The translations under genes were made by a program, and so were the position numbers. The notes under the pieces are model-generated. The model was not told the origin of the DNA. It saw only the letters and a list, made by a program, of their open reading frames with translations, and did not search any database. Positions 37,294 through 45,756 of a stretch of 53,182 nucleotides of DNA are shown one piece after another. Position 1 is the first letter of the stretch, and the number at the start of each line of letters is the position of its first letter. Source of the DNA: an uncultured bacterium (GTDB lineage: Bacteria; Bacteroidota; Ignavibacteria; Ignavibacteriales; Melioribacteraceae). The DNA lies in assembly GCA_937936675.1 (NCBI GenBank), contig CALDDL010000223.1:1-53182 (forward strand). The letters run 5' to 3'.

Positions 37294-37533
37294 TTAAGCT
37301 TTTTCAGCTAATTTACTTTCGATATATTTTACTGCGTCACCAACTGTAGAAATCTTTTCAGCAGCTTCATCGGTTTGAATATTAAAAGCACTTTCAAAAC
37401 CCATGATTAATTCAACAACATCCAAAGAATCTGCACCTAAATCGTTAGTAAAAGATGCTTCCATTGTAATTGCTGATTCTTCTGCACCAAGTTTATCTAC
37501 AACAATTTCTTTTACTTTTGAGTAAACATCCAT
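37294..37533 (-). CDS. acpP: Acyl carrier protein
   Basis: 79 acidic residues. It carries acyl chains on a 4'-phosphopantetheine attached to the Ser of LGADSLDVVEL. It is the central carrier for FabH, FabD, FabG, FabF and PlsX, all encoded in the same cluster. It has a strong AAAGGAG ribosome site and is followed by a GC-rich hairpin, both suited to the high level at which ACP is usually needed. Confidence 0.98.
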   Translation of the reverse strand: MDVYSKVKEIVVDKLGAEESAITMEASFTNDLGADSLDVVELIMGFESAFNIQTDEAAEKISTVGDAVKYIESKLAEKA

Positions 37534-37577
37534 TTTATTTCTCCTTTAATGATTAATTAATTTGTTTATAAAATCTA

Positions 37578-38321
37578 TTACATTACCATTCCGCCATCGA
37601 CAGTAATAACCTGACCCGTGATATAATCGGAATCAGAACTGCTGAGGAATGAAACTAATTTAGCCACATCTTCAGGTTTACCCATTTTTTTCAATGGGAC
37701 ATTTATTAAAATTGCATCCTTTTGCTGATCATTAAGTTTACTAGTCATATCAGTCTCGATGAACCCGGGAGCGATAGCATTAACATTAATATTTCTTGAA
37801 GCTAATTCCTTAGCATTAGATTTAGTAAGACCGATTACACCGGCTTTAGCGGCGACATAATTAGCCTGACCTGCATTTCCCGTGATTCCAACAACAGAGC
37901 TAATATTTATAATCTTACCAAATCTCTGTCCCAAGAATGGCTTCAAGATTGCTTTAGTATAATTAAAAACACTTTTCAAATTCGTATCGATAACTGCATC
38001 GAAATCGCTTTCACTCATTCTAAGTAACAAATTATCTTTAGTAGCACCTGCATTATTAACAAGAATAGAGAGAGAGCCAAATTTCTCCAAGGCGAAATTT
38101 ACAACTTTTTGAGCTTCTTCAAAAGACGAAGCGTCAGCTTTTATACAAAAAGCTTCACCGCCATTTTTCTTTACTTCTTCAGTCAATTCATTTGCCACTT
38201 GTTCGGAAGACTGAAAAGTAAAAACAACTTTTGCGCCTTCAGAGGCAAGTTGAAGAACTATCGCTCTTCCGATTCCCCTGCTACCTCCGGTTACAATTGC
38301 TACTTTATTTTCTAGTTTCAA
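37578..38321 (-). CDS. fabG: FabG: 3-oxoacyl-ACP reductase
   Basis: 247 residues of the short-chain dehydrogenase family. It reduces beta-ketoacyl-ACP with NADPH. The cofactor motif TGGSRGIGRAI, NNAGATKDNLL, catalytic Ser in ISSVVG, YVAAKAG (Tyr-x3-Lys) and the C-terminal DGGMVM are all present. It lies three bases after the DUF3109 gene and 44 bases before acpP. Confidence 0.97.
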   Translation of the reverse strand: MKLENKVAIVTGGSRGIGRAIVLQLASEGAKVVFTFQSSEQVANELTEEVKKNGGEAFCIKADASSFEEAQKVVNFALEKFGSLSILVNNAGATKDNLLLRMSESDFDAVIDTNLKSVFNYTKAILKPFLGQRFGKIINISSVVGITGNAGQANYVAAKAGVIGLTKSNAKELASRNINVNAIAPGFIETDMTSKLNDQQKDAILINVPLKKMGKPEDVAKLVSFLSSSDSDYITGQVITVDGGMVM

Positions 38322-38324
38322 TAT

Positions 38325-38918
38325 TTACTCTATATTCTTTGTAAAATATTCTTCTTTGTATTTCAGTAGTTCATTAAATCCTTCATCGCCTAAGAGATGT
38401 TTCAATTCATTTTGGCAGCAATCGAAAACAGTAGAAGTCTGATTTTCGATTTTATTACAGTAATGCATTCTGCCTAAATGGTCTAAATCGACCGTTAATG
38501 CACCTTCATAAATAACTAAAGGAAATAATATACAATATATGGGTTTATATTTCCACTTATTTTCTCCGTCTTCAAAAGCGATTTTCTGAAGAGTGCAAAA
38601 CCCTACTTTATCCAAAAAGACACATTTGCCGTTATAAACTTCCGTACCGACAGCTATACCTGAATCAAAATCACTATCTTCCTGCGGAGCTTCAAACCAT
38701 TTATCAGGGTCTTTAATTTGAGAATCATCCATCGATTGAATAATTCTCTCTTTAATACCCATAATTTTATCATGCTCTAGTTTATCGGTATAAACGCCAT
38801 AGTAACAGCATTCGCCTGAGCAGATACATACATCGCATGCTTTAACAAATTTTTGTGTAAATATTAATGGATCAATAAAAAGTCCATTTATTTTTTTATC
38901 GAACTTTTGTTCGGACAT
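38325..38918 (-). CDS. DUF3109 family cysteine-rich protein inserted in the fatty-acid cluster
   Basis: 197 residues of the DUF3109 family, related to the YkgJ-type Cys-cluster proteins. An N-terminal cluster CDVCICSGECCYYGVY and later Cys in the KCVFLD, GFCTLQKIAF and PIYCILFPL stretches suggest a bound metal or iron-sulfur cluster. The C-terminal part adds MHYCNK and VFDCCQNEL. Its biochemical role is not established. It is translationally coupled to fabD (overlapping TAATG) and sits three bases before fabG, so it is firmly inside the lipid operon. A supporting role in lipid synthesis is inference from position only. Confidence 0.85.
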   Translation of the reverse strand: MSEQKFDKKINGLFIDPLIFTQKFVKACDVCICSGECCYYGVYTDKLEHDKIMGIKERIIQSMDDSQIKDPDKWFEAPQEDSDFDSGIAVGTEVYNGKCVFLDKVGFCTLQKIAFEDGENKWKYKPIYCILFPLVIYEGALTVDLDHLGRMHYCNKIENQTSTVFDCCQNELKHLLGDEGFNELLKYKEEYFTKNIE

Positions 38919-39832
38919 TAAAGAAATTTCTCCAAGTCGGTAAATTTATCGATTCCAAAAATATTAACGTTTGGATTGATTCTCTTAACTAATCCTTGTA
39001 ACACTTTGCCGGGACCAACTTCATAAAATTCGGTTGCGCCATCTTCTATCATATTAATAATTGTATCTTCCCATTGAACAGGGGCAGATAATTGTTTAGA
39101 AAGATTTGATTTAATTTCTTCTTTTGAGGTTACGGGTTTTGCTGTTACGTTGGTATAAACGGGAATTTTTGCATCTACGAAATTTGTATGTTCTAATTTC
39201 GATTCTAATTTTTCGATTGCGCTAAACATTAAAGGAGAATGGAAAGCGCCGCTAACTACAAGTTCTTTTACTAATTTTGCACCGCTAGTTTTAGCGATAT
39301 CCATTGCTATTTTTACACCTTCAACCGAGCCGGAAATTACGATTTGTCCGGGAGAATTAAAATTAGCGCATTGAACGATATAATCTTTAGAAACATCGGC
39401 ACATATTTCTTCTAATTTTGTTTTTTCCATACCAAGAATAGCCGCCATTGTACCTGGCTGTTCGATTCCTGCGGTCAACATAGCAAAACCTCTTAAACGT
39501 ACTAAACTAACTGCTTCATGATATTGAATAGCTCCTGAAGCAACCAATGCAGAATATTCTCCGAGAGAATGACCTGCCGTCATATCGGGTTTAATAGTTT
39601 TTAGGAGGTTAGATAAAACAATACTATGGATAAATATAGCTGGTTGAGTAATATCAGTTTGCTTAAGAGCATCTTCGGGACCATTGAACATTACATCGGA
39701 AATTTTAATTCCCATTATCTCTTCGGCGGATTCGATTAATAGTTTTGCATCACTTGAATTTTCATATATGTCCTTAGCCATTCCCACGTATTGAGAACCC
39801 TGCCCTGGAAATAAGAAAGCGGTTTTACCCAT
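38918..39832 (-). CDS. fabD: FabD: malonyl-CoA:ACP transacylase
   Basis: 304 residues. It moves malonyl groups from CoA to ACP. The N-terminal FLFPGQGSQYVGM, the active-site Ser in GHSLGEYSAL and the His in SGAFHSPLM are intact. I start at the ATG at 39832, which shares one base with the fabH stop (TAATG). A longer frame to 39868 would add 12 residues that overlap fabH and are not family-like. Its own stop overlaps the DUF3109 start in the same TAATG manner. Confidence 0.97.
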   Translation of the reverse strand: MGKTAFLFPGQGSQYVGMAKDIYENSSDAKLLIESAEEIMGIKISDVMFNGPEDALKQTDITQPAIFIHSIVLSNLLKTIKPDMTAGHSLGEYSALVASGAIQYHEAVSLVRLRGFAMLTAGIEQPGTMAAILGMEKTKLEEICADVSKDYIVQCANFNSPGQIVISGSVEGVKIAMDIAKTSGAKLVKELVVSGAFHSPLMFSAIEKLESKLEHTNFVDAKIPVYTNVTAKPVTSKEEIKSNLSKQLSAPVQWEDTIINMIEDGATEFYEVGPGKVLQGLVKRINPNVNIFGIDKFTDLEKFL

Positions 39833-40833
39833 TAATCGATACTCCATTTTAAGTAAGCAGCACCCCAAGTATAACCAGCTCCGAATGCAGCAAGAATGAG
39901 ATTATCACCTTTTTTAAGTTTACCGTCTCTATAATATTCAGTTAGGCATAAAGGAATCGTAGCAGCGGTGGTATTACCATATTTATGAATATTAATCATC
40001 ACTTTATCTTTTGATATACCCATTCTATTGGCGGTAGCATCTATAATTCTGAGATTTGCTTGATGAGGGACTAAATAGGCAACATCATCAGATTCTAAAT
40101 TATTTTTTTTCATTACCTCGTAGGAGATATCAGCCATACCTTTAACTGCTACTTTAAAAACTGCCTTTCCGTCTTGATAAATATAGTGCATCTTATTATC
40201 GACTGTTTCGTGCGAAGCGGGATTAAGACTTCCGCCTGCTTTCATATTAAGAGCATCTTTACCGCTTCCATCTGTAAAAAGAAGAGTATCAATCAAACCC
40301 ATATTGAGGTCTTCGGTAGGTTCAAGCAATACGGCAGAAGCTGCATCACCGAAAAGGATACAAGTATTTCTATCTGTATAATCAGAAATTGAAGTCATCT
40401 TATCCGAACCAACAACAATAACTTTTTTATAGCGACCGCTTTCGATTAAAGAAGCACCGGTTTGTAAAGCAAAAAGGAAACCGGAACATGCTGCGGAGAG
40501 ATCAAATCCCCAAGCATTCTTTGCCCCAATCTTATCTTGTACTAAACAAGCAGTTGCAGGGAAAAACATATCCGGTGTAACAGTAGCAACAATTATTACA
40601 TCAATCTCTTCAGCTTTAATTGAGGTTGTTTTTAATAAGTCCAAAATGGCATAAGCAGCCATATCACTAGTAGCTCCATTTTCCATTTTTCTTCTTTCTT
40701 TAATACCGGTACGAGAAACTATCCATTCATCGTTTGTTTCTACAATCTCTTCAAAATATTTATTATCTAAAATTTTTTCGGGTACATACATACCAACGGC
40801 AGTAATTTGAGCATTTAATTTAGTTGACTGCAT
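39832..40833 (-). CDS. fabH: FabH: beta-ketoacyl-ACP synthase III
   Basis: 333 residues. It starts fatty-acid synthesis by condensing acetyl-CoA or a branched acyl-CoA with malonyl-ACP. The catalytic triad is visible: Cys in LSAACSGFLFAL, His in VPHQANLRI and Asn in HKYGNTTAATIP. The start lies 14 bases inside the plsX 3' end, with a GGAGG further upstream. The primer preference cannot be read from the sequence. Confidence 0.97.
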   Translation of the reverse strand: MQSTKLNAQITAVGMYVPEKILDNKYFEEIVETNDEWIVSRTGIKERRKMENGATSDMAAYAILDLLKTTSIKAEEIDVIIVATVTPDMFFPATACLVQDKIGAKNAWGFDLSAACSGFLFALQTGASLIESGRYKKVIVVGSDKMTSISDYTDRNTCILFGDAASAVLLEPTEDLNMGLIDTLLFTDGSGKDALNMKAGGSLNPASHETVDNKMHYIYQDGKAVFKVAVKGMADISYEVMKKNNLESDDVAYLVPHQANLRIIDATANRMGISKDKVMINIHKYGNTTAATIPLCLTEYYRDGKLKKGDNLILAAFGAGYTWGAAYLKWSID

Positions 40834-41851
40834 ATTTATTAATTGCTTCCTCCATTTTCTCGATTAAATTTTTATCGTGCATCTCCTTAGCTCGAAGAAT
40901 CATATTCTTAATAGCTAAAGGAGAACTGGAACCATGTCCAACTATTGCAATGCCATTAACTCCAAGAACCGGAACACCGCCATGCGACTGGTAATCCATA
41001 TCTTTTAGAGCTACTCTAAGTACATTTTTAACGACTAAAGCTTTTAAGGAGTTAAATAATCCTTTATCTGCATACTGTTTAATTTTAATTTTCAGAAAGC
41101 CGATTACGCTTTCGGCTAATTTAAGAACTACATTGCCCGTGAATCCATCACAAACGATAATATCCACTTTCCCTTTAAAAATATCTCTTCCTTCTACATT
41201 ACCAAAGAAATTTAATTTAGAATTTTTCAGAAGTTGATGAGAAGCTAAAGCAAGTTCATTGCCTTTCGATTCTTCTTCACCTACATTTAATAAACCGATA
41301 GAAGGATTAGGATAGTTATAAATTTCACTTGCAAAGATAGAGCCCATAACTGCATATTCAAAAAGATGCGAAGGTTTGCTATCGACGCTGGAACCGGAAT
41401 CGAATACGGTAGTAAATCTACCTGTTTGAGTGGGATAAGAAGCACCGATAGTAGGTCTCCCTATACCTTTAATTCTGCCTATTAATAAAGTTGCGGCTGC
41501 GAGCATCGCACCGGTATTACCGGCACTTACGAATGCATCTGCTTTTTTATCTTTTACTAAGTTAGCTCCCATCACTAAAGAAGAATTTGGTTTCTTTCTT
41601 ATCGCAACGGTAGGAGTATCGGACATACTGATTACTTCTTGAGCATCAAGAATGGGAATATTGGAAAGATCGATCGATTCTTTTGAAGCCGTATCACGGA
41701 TAATATTTTCATTACCTACTAAGATAACTTCAAGATCATCAATTTCTTTTAATGCAAGAGCTGCACCGCGCAATTCGTTTAAAGGGGCGAAGTCGCCCCC
41801 CATTGCATCAATAGCAACTATACATTTTCGTTTTTGTCTTGGATCAATCAT
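40820..41851 (-). CDS. plsX: PlsX: acyl-ACP:phosphate acyltransferase
   Basis: 343 residues. It makes acyl-phosphate from acyl-ACP for phospholipid synthesis with PlsY. Family landmarks include IAIDAMGGDFAP at the N-terminus, SAGNTGAMLAAA, CDGFTGNVVLK and HGGVPVLGVNG. I start at the ATG at 41851, ten bases after the rpmF stop; a longer frame to 41896 would overlap rpmF and adds no conserved residues. The order rpmF-plsX-fabH-fabD is the standard bacterial one. Confidence 0.97.
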   Translation of the reverse strand: MIDPRQKRKCIVAIDAMGGDFAPLNELRGAALALKEIDDLEVILVGNENIIRDTASKESIDLSNIPILDAQEVISMSDTPTVAIRKKPNSSLVMGANLVKDKKADAFVSAGNTGAMLAAATLLIGRIKGIGRPTIGASYPTQTGRFTTVFDSGSSVDSKPSHLFEYAVMGSIFASEIYNYPNPSIGLLNVGEEESKGNELALASHQLLKNSKLNFFGNVEGRDIFKGKVDIIVCDGFTGNVVLKLAESVIGFLKIKIKQYADKGLFNSLKALVVKNVLRVALKDMDYQSHGGVPVLGVNGIAIVGHGSSSPLAIKNMILRAKEMHDKNLIEKMEEAINKYAVN

Positions 41852-41861
41852 TAAAAAAGGA

Positions 41862-42041
41862 TTATTGTTCAGGAACAAACATCGATCTGCCGGCATAATG
41901 ACCGCAGTTCGGGCAAGCTCTATGGCTTAATTTAATCTCGCTACAATTTGAACATCTGCTTAAGGAAGGAGCAGTAGCTTTATAATGAGTTCTCCTCTTA
42001 TCTCTCCTAGTTTTCGACATCTTACGTTTCGGATTTGGCAT
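41862..42041 (-). CDS. rpmF: Ribosomal protein bL32
   Basis: A 59-residue gene read directly from the minus strand, beginning MPNPKRKMSKTRRDKRR. It has the bL32 basic N-terminus and a zinc ribbon made of CSNC and CPNC, so this is the Cys-containing (C+) form. It ends FVPEQ just before plsX. The position between yceD and plsX is the standard one and confirms the call. Confidence 0.96.
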   Translation of the reverse strand: MPNPKRKMSKTRRDKRRTHYKATAPSLSRCSNCSEIKLSHRACPNCGHYAGRSMFVPEQ

Positions 42042-42057
42042 CTCTTAACCTGTATTA

Positions 42058-42561
42058 TTAGTTATTTAATTTATTTCTTAATTTTTCTAATGGTGCCCAT
42101 ACATCATTAATTATTTCTGTCGAGCAATCACATTTTTCAATATTTAAATTCTTCCCACATTTCGGACATAGACCTTTGCAATCGTCTTTACAAACAATTT
42201 TCATAGGTTTGGATATTAAAATAAACTCTTTTGCATCCTCATCCAAATCCAAAGTATCTGTATCTACTGTAATATAACGAAGATTCAATTCATCAGTTTG
42301 TCTCGGTTCACGAGAAAACATATAAGTCATTAAATATTCGGTATTTATGACAGAATCGAAATCCTCGCTACAGCGGTCGCAAGTAAGATGAGCATTCACT
42401 TCTGAATTGCAGTTAAGAACAATCTGATGAATCGATTTGTCCATTTTGCAATGAAGGTTCATATTCCCAAAGAACTCTTTGCCGAGATTGAATTTTTCTA
42501 CGGGTTCTTGGAAATCAAATTCGTGAACTCCGTCAGTAAAATTTGTATATTTGATTTTCAT
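42058..42561 (-). CDS. yceD: YceD family (DUF177) protein, likely 23S rRNA accumulation factor
   Basis: 167 residues. YceD/DUF177 proteins are needed for normal 23S rRNA accumulation in plants and bacteria, and the gene is nearly always next to rpmF, as here (16 bases). The visible metal-type motifs are CDRCSEDFD in the middle and CKGLCPKCGKNLN then CDC at the C-terminus. I start at the ATG at 42561 (KIKYTNFTDGVHEF); the upstream frame to 42648 enters the divergent gene and is not conserved. It is the first gene of the lipid cluster and has a good promoter candidate 26-56 bases upstream. Confidence 0.9.
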   Translation of the reverse strand: MKIKYTNFTDGVHEFDFQEPVEKFNLGKEFFGNMNLHCKMDKSIHQIVLNCNSEVNAHLTCDRCSEDFDSVINTEYLMTYMFSREPRQTDELNLRYITVDTDTLDLDEDAKEFILISKPMKIVCKDDCKGLCPKCGKNLNIEKCDCSTEIINDVWAPLEKLRNKLNN

Positions 42562-42586
42562 GAGAAAAAACTTAAAATTTAGTCTG

Positions 42587-42617
42587 AAAATATAATTATT
42601 GAAATTCTTATAAGCAA
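42587..42617 (-). promoter_or_regulatory. Putative promoter of the yceD-rpmF-plsX-fab-rnc cluster
   Basis: On the minus strand, TTG (42617-42615), 20 bases, then TATATTTT (42594-42587), about 26 bases before the yceD ATG. It fits the Bacteroidota -33/-7 arrangement and has the same spacing as the clpC, floA and porin candidates. Confidence 0.5.
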
Positions 42618-42641
42618 GAAAAAGAGATAAAGAGGTTTTTG

Positions 42642-43586
42642 ATGCCAATTATGTATTCATTCATCGCAGCGCTCATTCCGACCGTTGGTTATAGTCTTTT
42701 GATATGGAAAATGGACAAATATGATCGAGAGCCGCTATCGCAAATAATAATACATTTTATATGGGGCGCATTTGGTGCAACCATACTAAGCGTCATATTC
42801 TCTCCTATTTTACTTTTCCCTTTCACAATTGTTTCAAGTAATGCAAAAATAATCGATCTTATTAGTACAGTATTAATAGCTCCGGGAGTGGAGGAATTTT
42901 TTAAGGGATTATTTTTAATCTATTCGATCAACAATAAAAAGTTTGATAACCTCACCGATGGCTTGGTATATGGTGGTGCTATCGGGCTAGGTTTTGGGAT
43001 GACGGAGAACTTTCTCTATTTTATCACTTACGGCGATACATTAAATTCATGGGCTTCATTAGTGGTTATACGCTCCGGATTTTCGGCAGTTACTCATTTA
43101 TTATCGACCGCATCTTTCGGTGCGATGCTAGGACTTGCAAAATTTTCTTCTAAGTTTTTTAAGTATTCACTTCCGATCGTTGGATTTTCATTAGCACTCT
43201 TTATTCATGCGGTATGGAATTTTTCGGTAAGTTTTGAATTTACTTATTTCTTTGGATTTTTATTTATTATTGTTTCGGTAATAGTATTTCTGGTTATTTT
43301 TAATTTATCACTTCGGAGCGAAATAAATCTTATTTTAGCAGAGTTAACCGAGGAATCGGAAAAAGGATTAATACCTTTGGAGCATTTAACTCTTATATCA
43401 TCAAAAAATATTTTTAATAAAAATTGGATTAAAAATAATATCCGAAATAATTATACTAAGTCATTAGTTTCGTTAGCTTTTAGGAAAGCACAATTAAAAA
43501 ATTCATCAGGGAAAAAGAAAGAATATATTGAAAAGGAATTAATACAGCTAAGAAGTTATATTGAAAATATTAATCGGGATTTATGA
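42642..43586 (+). CDS. PrsW-family intramembrane metalloprotease
   Basis: 314 residues with about eight membrane helices in residues 1-220 and a cytoplasmic C-terminal tail. PrsW cleaves anti-sigma factors in Bacillus; most relatives are uncharacterised. The family motifs EEFFKGLF (EExxK), YGGAIGLGFGMTENFLY (ENxxY), HLLSTASFGAM and FIHAVWNF supply the Glu and His residues thought to bind metal. I prefer ATG at 42642 over a TTG one codon earlier. No sigma or anti-sigma gene is nearby, so the substrate is unknown. It overlaps nadD by four bases (ATGA). Confidence 0.88.
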   Translation: MPIMYSFIAALIPTVGYSLLIWKMDKYDREPLSQIIIHFIWGAFGATILSVIFSPILLFPFTIVSSNAKIIDLISTVLIAPGVEEFFKGLFLIYSINNKKFDNLTDGLVYGGAIGLGFGMTENFLYFITYGDTLNSWASLVVIRSGFSAVTHLLSTASFGAMLGLAKFSSKFFKYSLPIVGFSLALFIHAVWNFSVSFEFTYFFGFLFIIVSVIVFLVIFNLSLRSEINLILAELTEESEKGLIPLEHLTLISSKNIFNKNWIKNNIRNNYTKSLVSLAFRKAQLKNSSGKKKEYIEKELIQLRSYIENINRDL

Positions 43587-44161
43587 AAGAGAAAAGAATA
43601 GCAATATTTGGCGGAGCTTTTGATCCAATACATTTAGGACATTTAATTACTTGTCAATCCGTTTTAGAGGAACGAAATTTAGATAAAGTAATTATTATTC
43701 CGACACATATATCTCCACTAAAACAGGATATAATCCCCACTTCGGATATTCACAGATTGGAGATGATTAAATTAGCTATCTCATCAAATCCTTATTTTTC
43801 CTATTCAGATATAGAACTTCGAAGAGATAATGTTTCATTTACTATCGATACCATTTTAGAATTAAAAAAAGAGTTTAAAAAAATTGAGTTAATTATCGGA
43901 TACGATAATTTATTATTATTCGAAAAGTGGAGAGAGCCGGATAGAATAGTATCTGAAGCAAAGCTATTGGTAATGAAGAGAATTACGGATGTTAAAGATG
44001 GAAGAAATCGCTATTTTGATAATGCAATATTTTTGAATAATCCTATAATAGAAATATCATCATCAGAAATAAGAGAAAGAATTAAGAATAATTTACCGGT
44101 CGATTATTTTTTACCGGATGCAGTAGCTCAATATATTCACGAACAAAAATTGTACAGATAA
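43583..44161 (+). CDS. nadD: Nicotinate-nucleotide adenylyltransferase
   Basis: 192 residues. It adenylates nicotinate mononucleotide in NAD synthesis. The nucleotidyltransferase motifs are FGGAFDPIHLGHL (with HxGH) and SSSEIRERIKNN (the ISSTxxR-like motif). It overlaps the PrsW gene by four bases and is followed by meaB after three bases, within a tightly packed operon. Confidence 0.96.
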   Translation: MKEKRIAIFGGAFDPIHLGHLITCQSVLEERNLDKVIIIPTHISPLKQDIIPTSDIHRLEMIKLAISSNPYFSYSDIELRRDNVSFTIDTILELKKEFKKIELIIGYDNLLLFEKWREPDRIVSEAKLLVMKRITDVKDGRNRYFDNAIFLNNPIIEISSSEIRERIKNNLPVDYFLPDAVAQYIHEQKLYR

Positions 44162-44164
44162 AAC

Positions 44165-45115
44165 ATGATCAATTCCGAAACAATAGAAAAAATATCAGTA
44201 GAGAATAGGAAAGCGGTTTCGAGGGCAATATCATTAGTGGAGAACGATGATAGACTATCGATGGAACTCTTAATAAAGATACATCATAAAACGGGAAACG
44301 GTTATAGAATTGGAATTACAGGACCTCCCGGAGCCGGCAAATCCACTCTCACAAATCAATTAACAAAATCATTTCGGAAAGAGGGCAAGACAGTTGGCGT
44401 AATAGCAATTGATCCCACTTCGCCGTTTACGGGAGGAGCACTATTAGGCGATAGAGTAAGAATGAGCGAGATCGGAAGCGATCCCGGAGTTTTTATTCGG
44501 AGCATGGCTACACGCGGAAGTCTCGGCGGATTGAGTAAAAAAACTGTTGATGCAGGTGATATACTTGATGCCGCGGGTTATGATATCATTATTTTTGAAA
44601 CTGTCGGAGTAGGACAATCGGAATTGGATATAGCGCAGACGGCAGATACAACAATTGTTGTGTTAGTTCCTGAATCGGGAGATTCAATACAAGCAATGAA
44701 AGCGGGATTAATGGAGATAGCTGATTTCTTTGTATTAAATAAATCGGATCGACCCGGAGCGGATTCCGCAATTTCTGCATTGCAGACAATACTTTTTATG
44801 AAAGATCATGATGCCGATAGCTGGCTTCCTCCGATTCTAAAATCAGTGGCAAGTGAAAATATCGGTTTAGATGAAATTATGGATGCTATCGATAAACATA
44901 AATCCTATCTTATTAAAAATGACTTATTATACAAAAAGCGAGAGAAGAATTCTAAACTTAGAGTGATTGATATTGCGAATAATTTATTGAAGAGGGATTT
45001 CTGGAATAACGAAAGACTTGATATACTTGAGAATGAAAAAGAGAAAATAATTTCGGGTGAGATTTCGCCATATCTATTAGCCGATAACTTACTTTCAGAT
45101 TATAAGAAGAGATGA
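44165..45115 (+). CDS. meaB: MeaB/ArgK-type G3E GTPase, B12-enzyme chaperone
   Basis: 316 residues. MeaB protects and loads adenosylcobalamin into methylmalonyl-CoA mutase. The GTPase motifs are clear: GPPGAGKSTLTNQL (Walker A), DPTSPFTGGALLGDRVRM, ETVGVGQSE (Walker B region) and NKSD for guanine recognition. The mutase itself is not in the window; related mutases may be partners elsewhere. The stop overlaps the next gene by ATGA. Confidence 0.94.
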   Translation: MINSETIEKISVENRKAVSRAISLVENDDRLSMELLIKIHHKTGNGYRIGITGPPGAGKSTLTNQLTKSFRKEGKTVGVIAIDPTSPFTGGALLGDRVRMSEIGSDPGVFIRSMATRGSLGGLSKKTVDAGDILDAAGYDIIIFETVGVGQSELDIAQTADTTIVVLVPESGDSIQAMKAGLMEIADFFVLNKSDRPGADSAISALQTILFMKDHDADSWLPPILKSVASENIGLDEIMDAIDKHKSYLIKNDLLYKKREKNSKLRVIDIANNLLKRDFWNNERLDILENEKEKIISGEISPYLLADNLLSDYKKR

Positions 45116-45756
45116 AGAAGCTTTTTCTTTTGGCAATAATTTTATTTTTTCCTATAAAAATTGATGCATCAAAAAGTTTTATTGACGGCGTAGTTTATCT
45201 TTCCAAATATCTTTCTTCAAAAGAATATATAGAATTAAGGAAGAGAATCGGTGATGTAGGTATTACAGATTCCTTATTCGTAAAAGCAAAAAAGTTTTAT
45301 GACGGAGATAATTCAGAAGCATTATTAGCTCTTACATTCAGTTTACTCCCTTTTAATAATATGGCTGTGAAACTTCCTTATATCGGAATTACGTTTAGCT
45401 TCCCTTTGCCCAATGCAGGTGATTCACTTTATTATGCCAAATTAAAACATCAGCCACGTTATTTATTATTCGATTCACCTAATAATAACAGTGGCGATAT
45501 AGATAAATTAGCTCATTACTTTGCAAATGCTTTCCTAAGTTATAATATCGGATTTTTTAATTTGTCGAAATTTATGGGTATTTTTGTTGAATACTTTGAA
45601 GCAGTTTTTAAGGTGCAAGGAAGTATAGATAAAAAGGATTTAATAGTTAATCATCTCGGTGAGTGGTTTGGGAAGAATCTCAAGAAAAACGATAATCTCC
45701 TCCCCTCTTCGGGATTTAGTATTTATCAACTTTTATATATGAAAATAAAACTATGA
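45112..45756 (+). CDS. Secreted or membrane-linked protein of unknown function
   Basis: 214 residues starting with a signal peptide (MKKLFLLAIILFFPIKIDAS). I do not recognise the family. Two hydrophobic, possibly helical stretches lie near 85-105 and 150-175. A D-K-L-A-H-Y-F-A motif near 145-150 and a later D-L-I-V-N-H-L-G-E-W-F-G segment recall the Asp/His pattern of small membrane-enzyme families, but the match is too loose to name one. Both ends overlap neighbours by ATGA (meaB and the NtrC gene), so it is a true, coupled gene. The location should be outside the cytoplasm. Confidence 0.75.
   Translation: MKKLFLLAIILFFPIKIDASKSFIDGVVYLSKYLSSKEYIELRKRIGDVGITDSLFVKAKKFYDGDNSEALLALTFSLLPFNNMAVKLPYIGITFSFPLPNAGDSLYYAKLKHQPRYLLFDSPNNNSGDIDKLAHYFANAFLSYNIGFFNLSKFMGIFVEYFEAVFKVQGSIDKKDLIVNHLGEWFGKNLKKNDNLLPSSGFSIYQLLYMKIKL

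Noticed and set aside
39833..39868. Longer fabD start
   Set aside because: The extra 12 residues overlap fabH; the TAATG start begins right at the conserved FabD N-terminus.
41852..41896. Longer plsX start
   Set aside because: It runs into rpmF; the ATG at 41851 gives the family-typical N-terminus.
42562..42648. Longer yceD start reaching the divergent PrsW gene
   Set aside because: The added residues are hydrophobic and unlike the family, and they cover the likely promoter.
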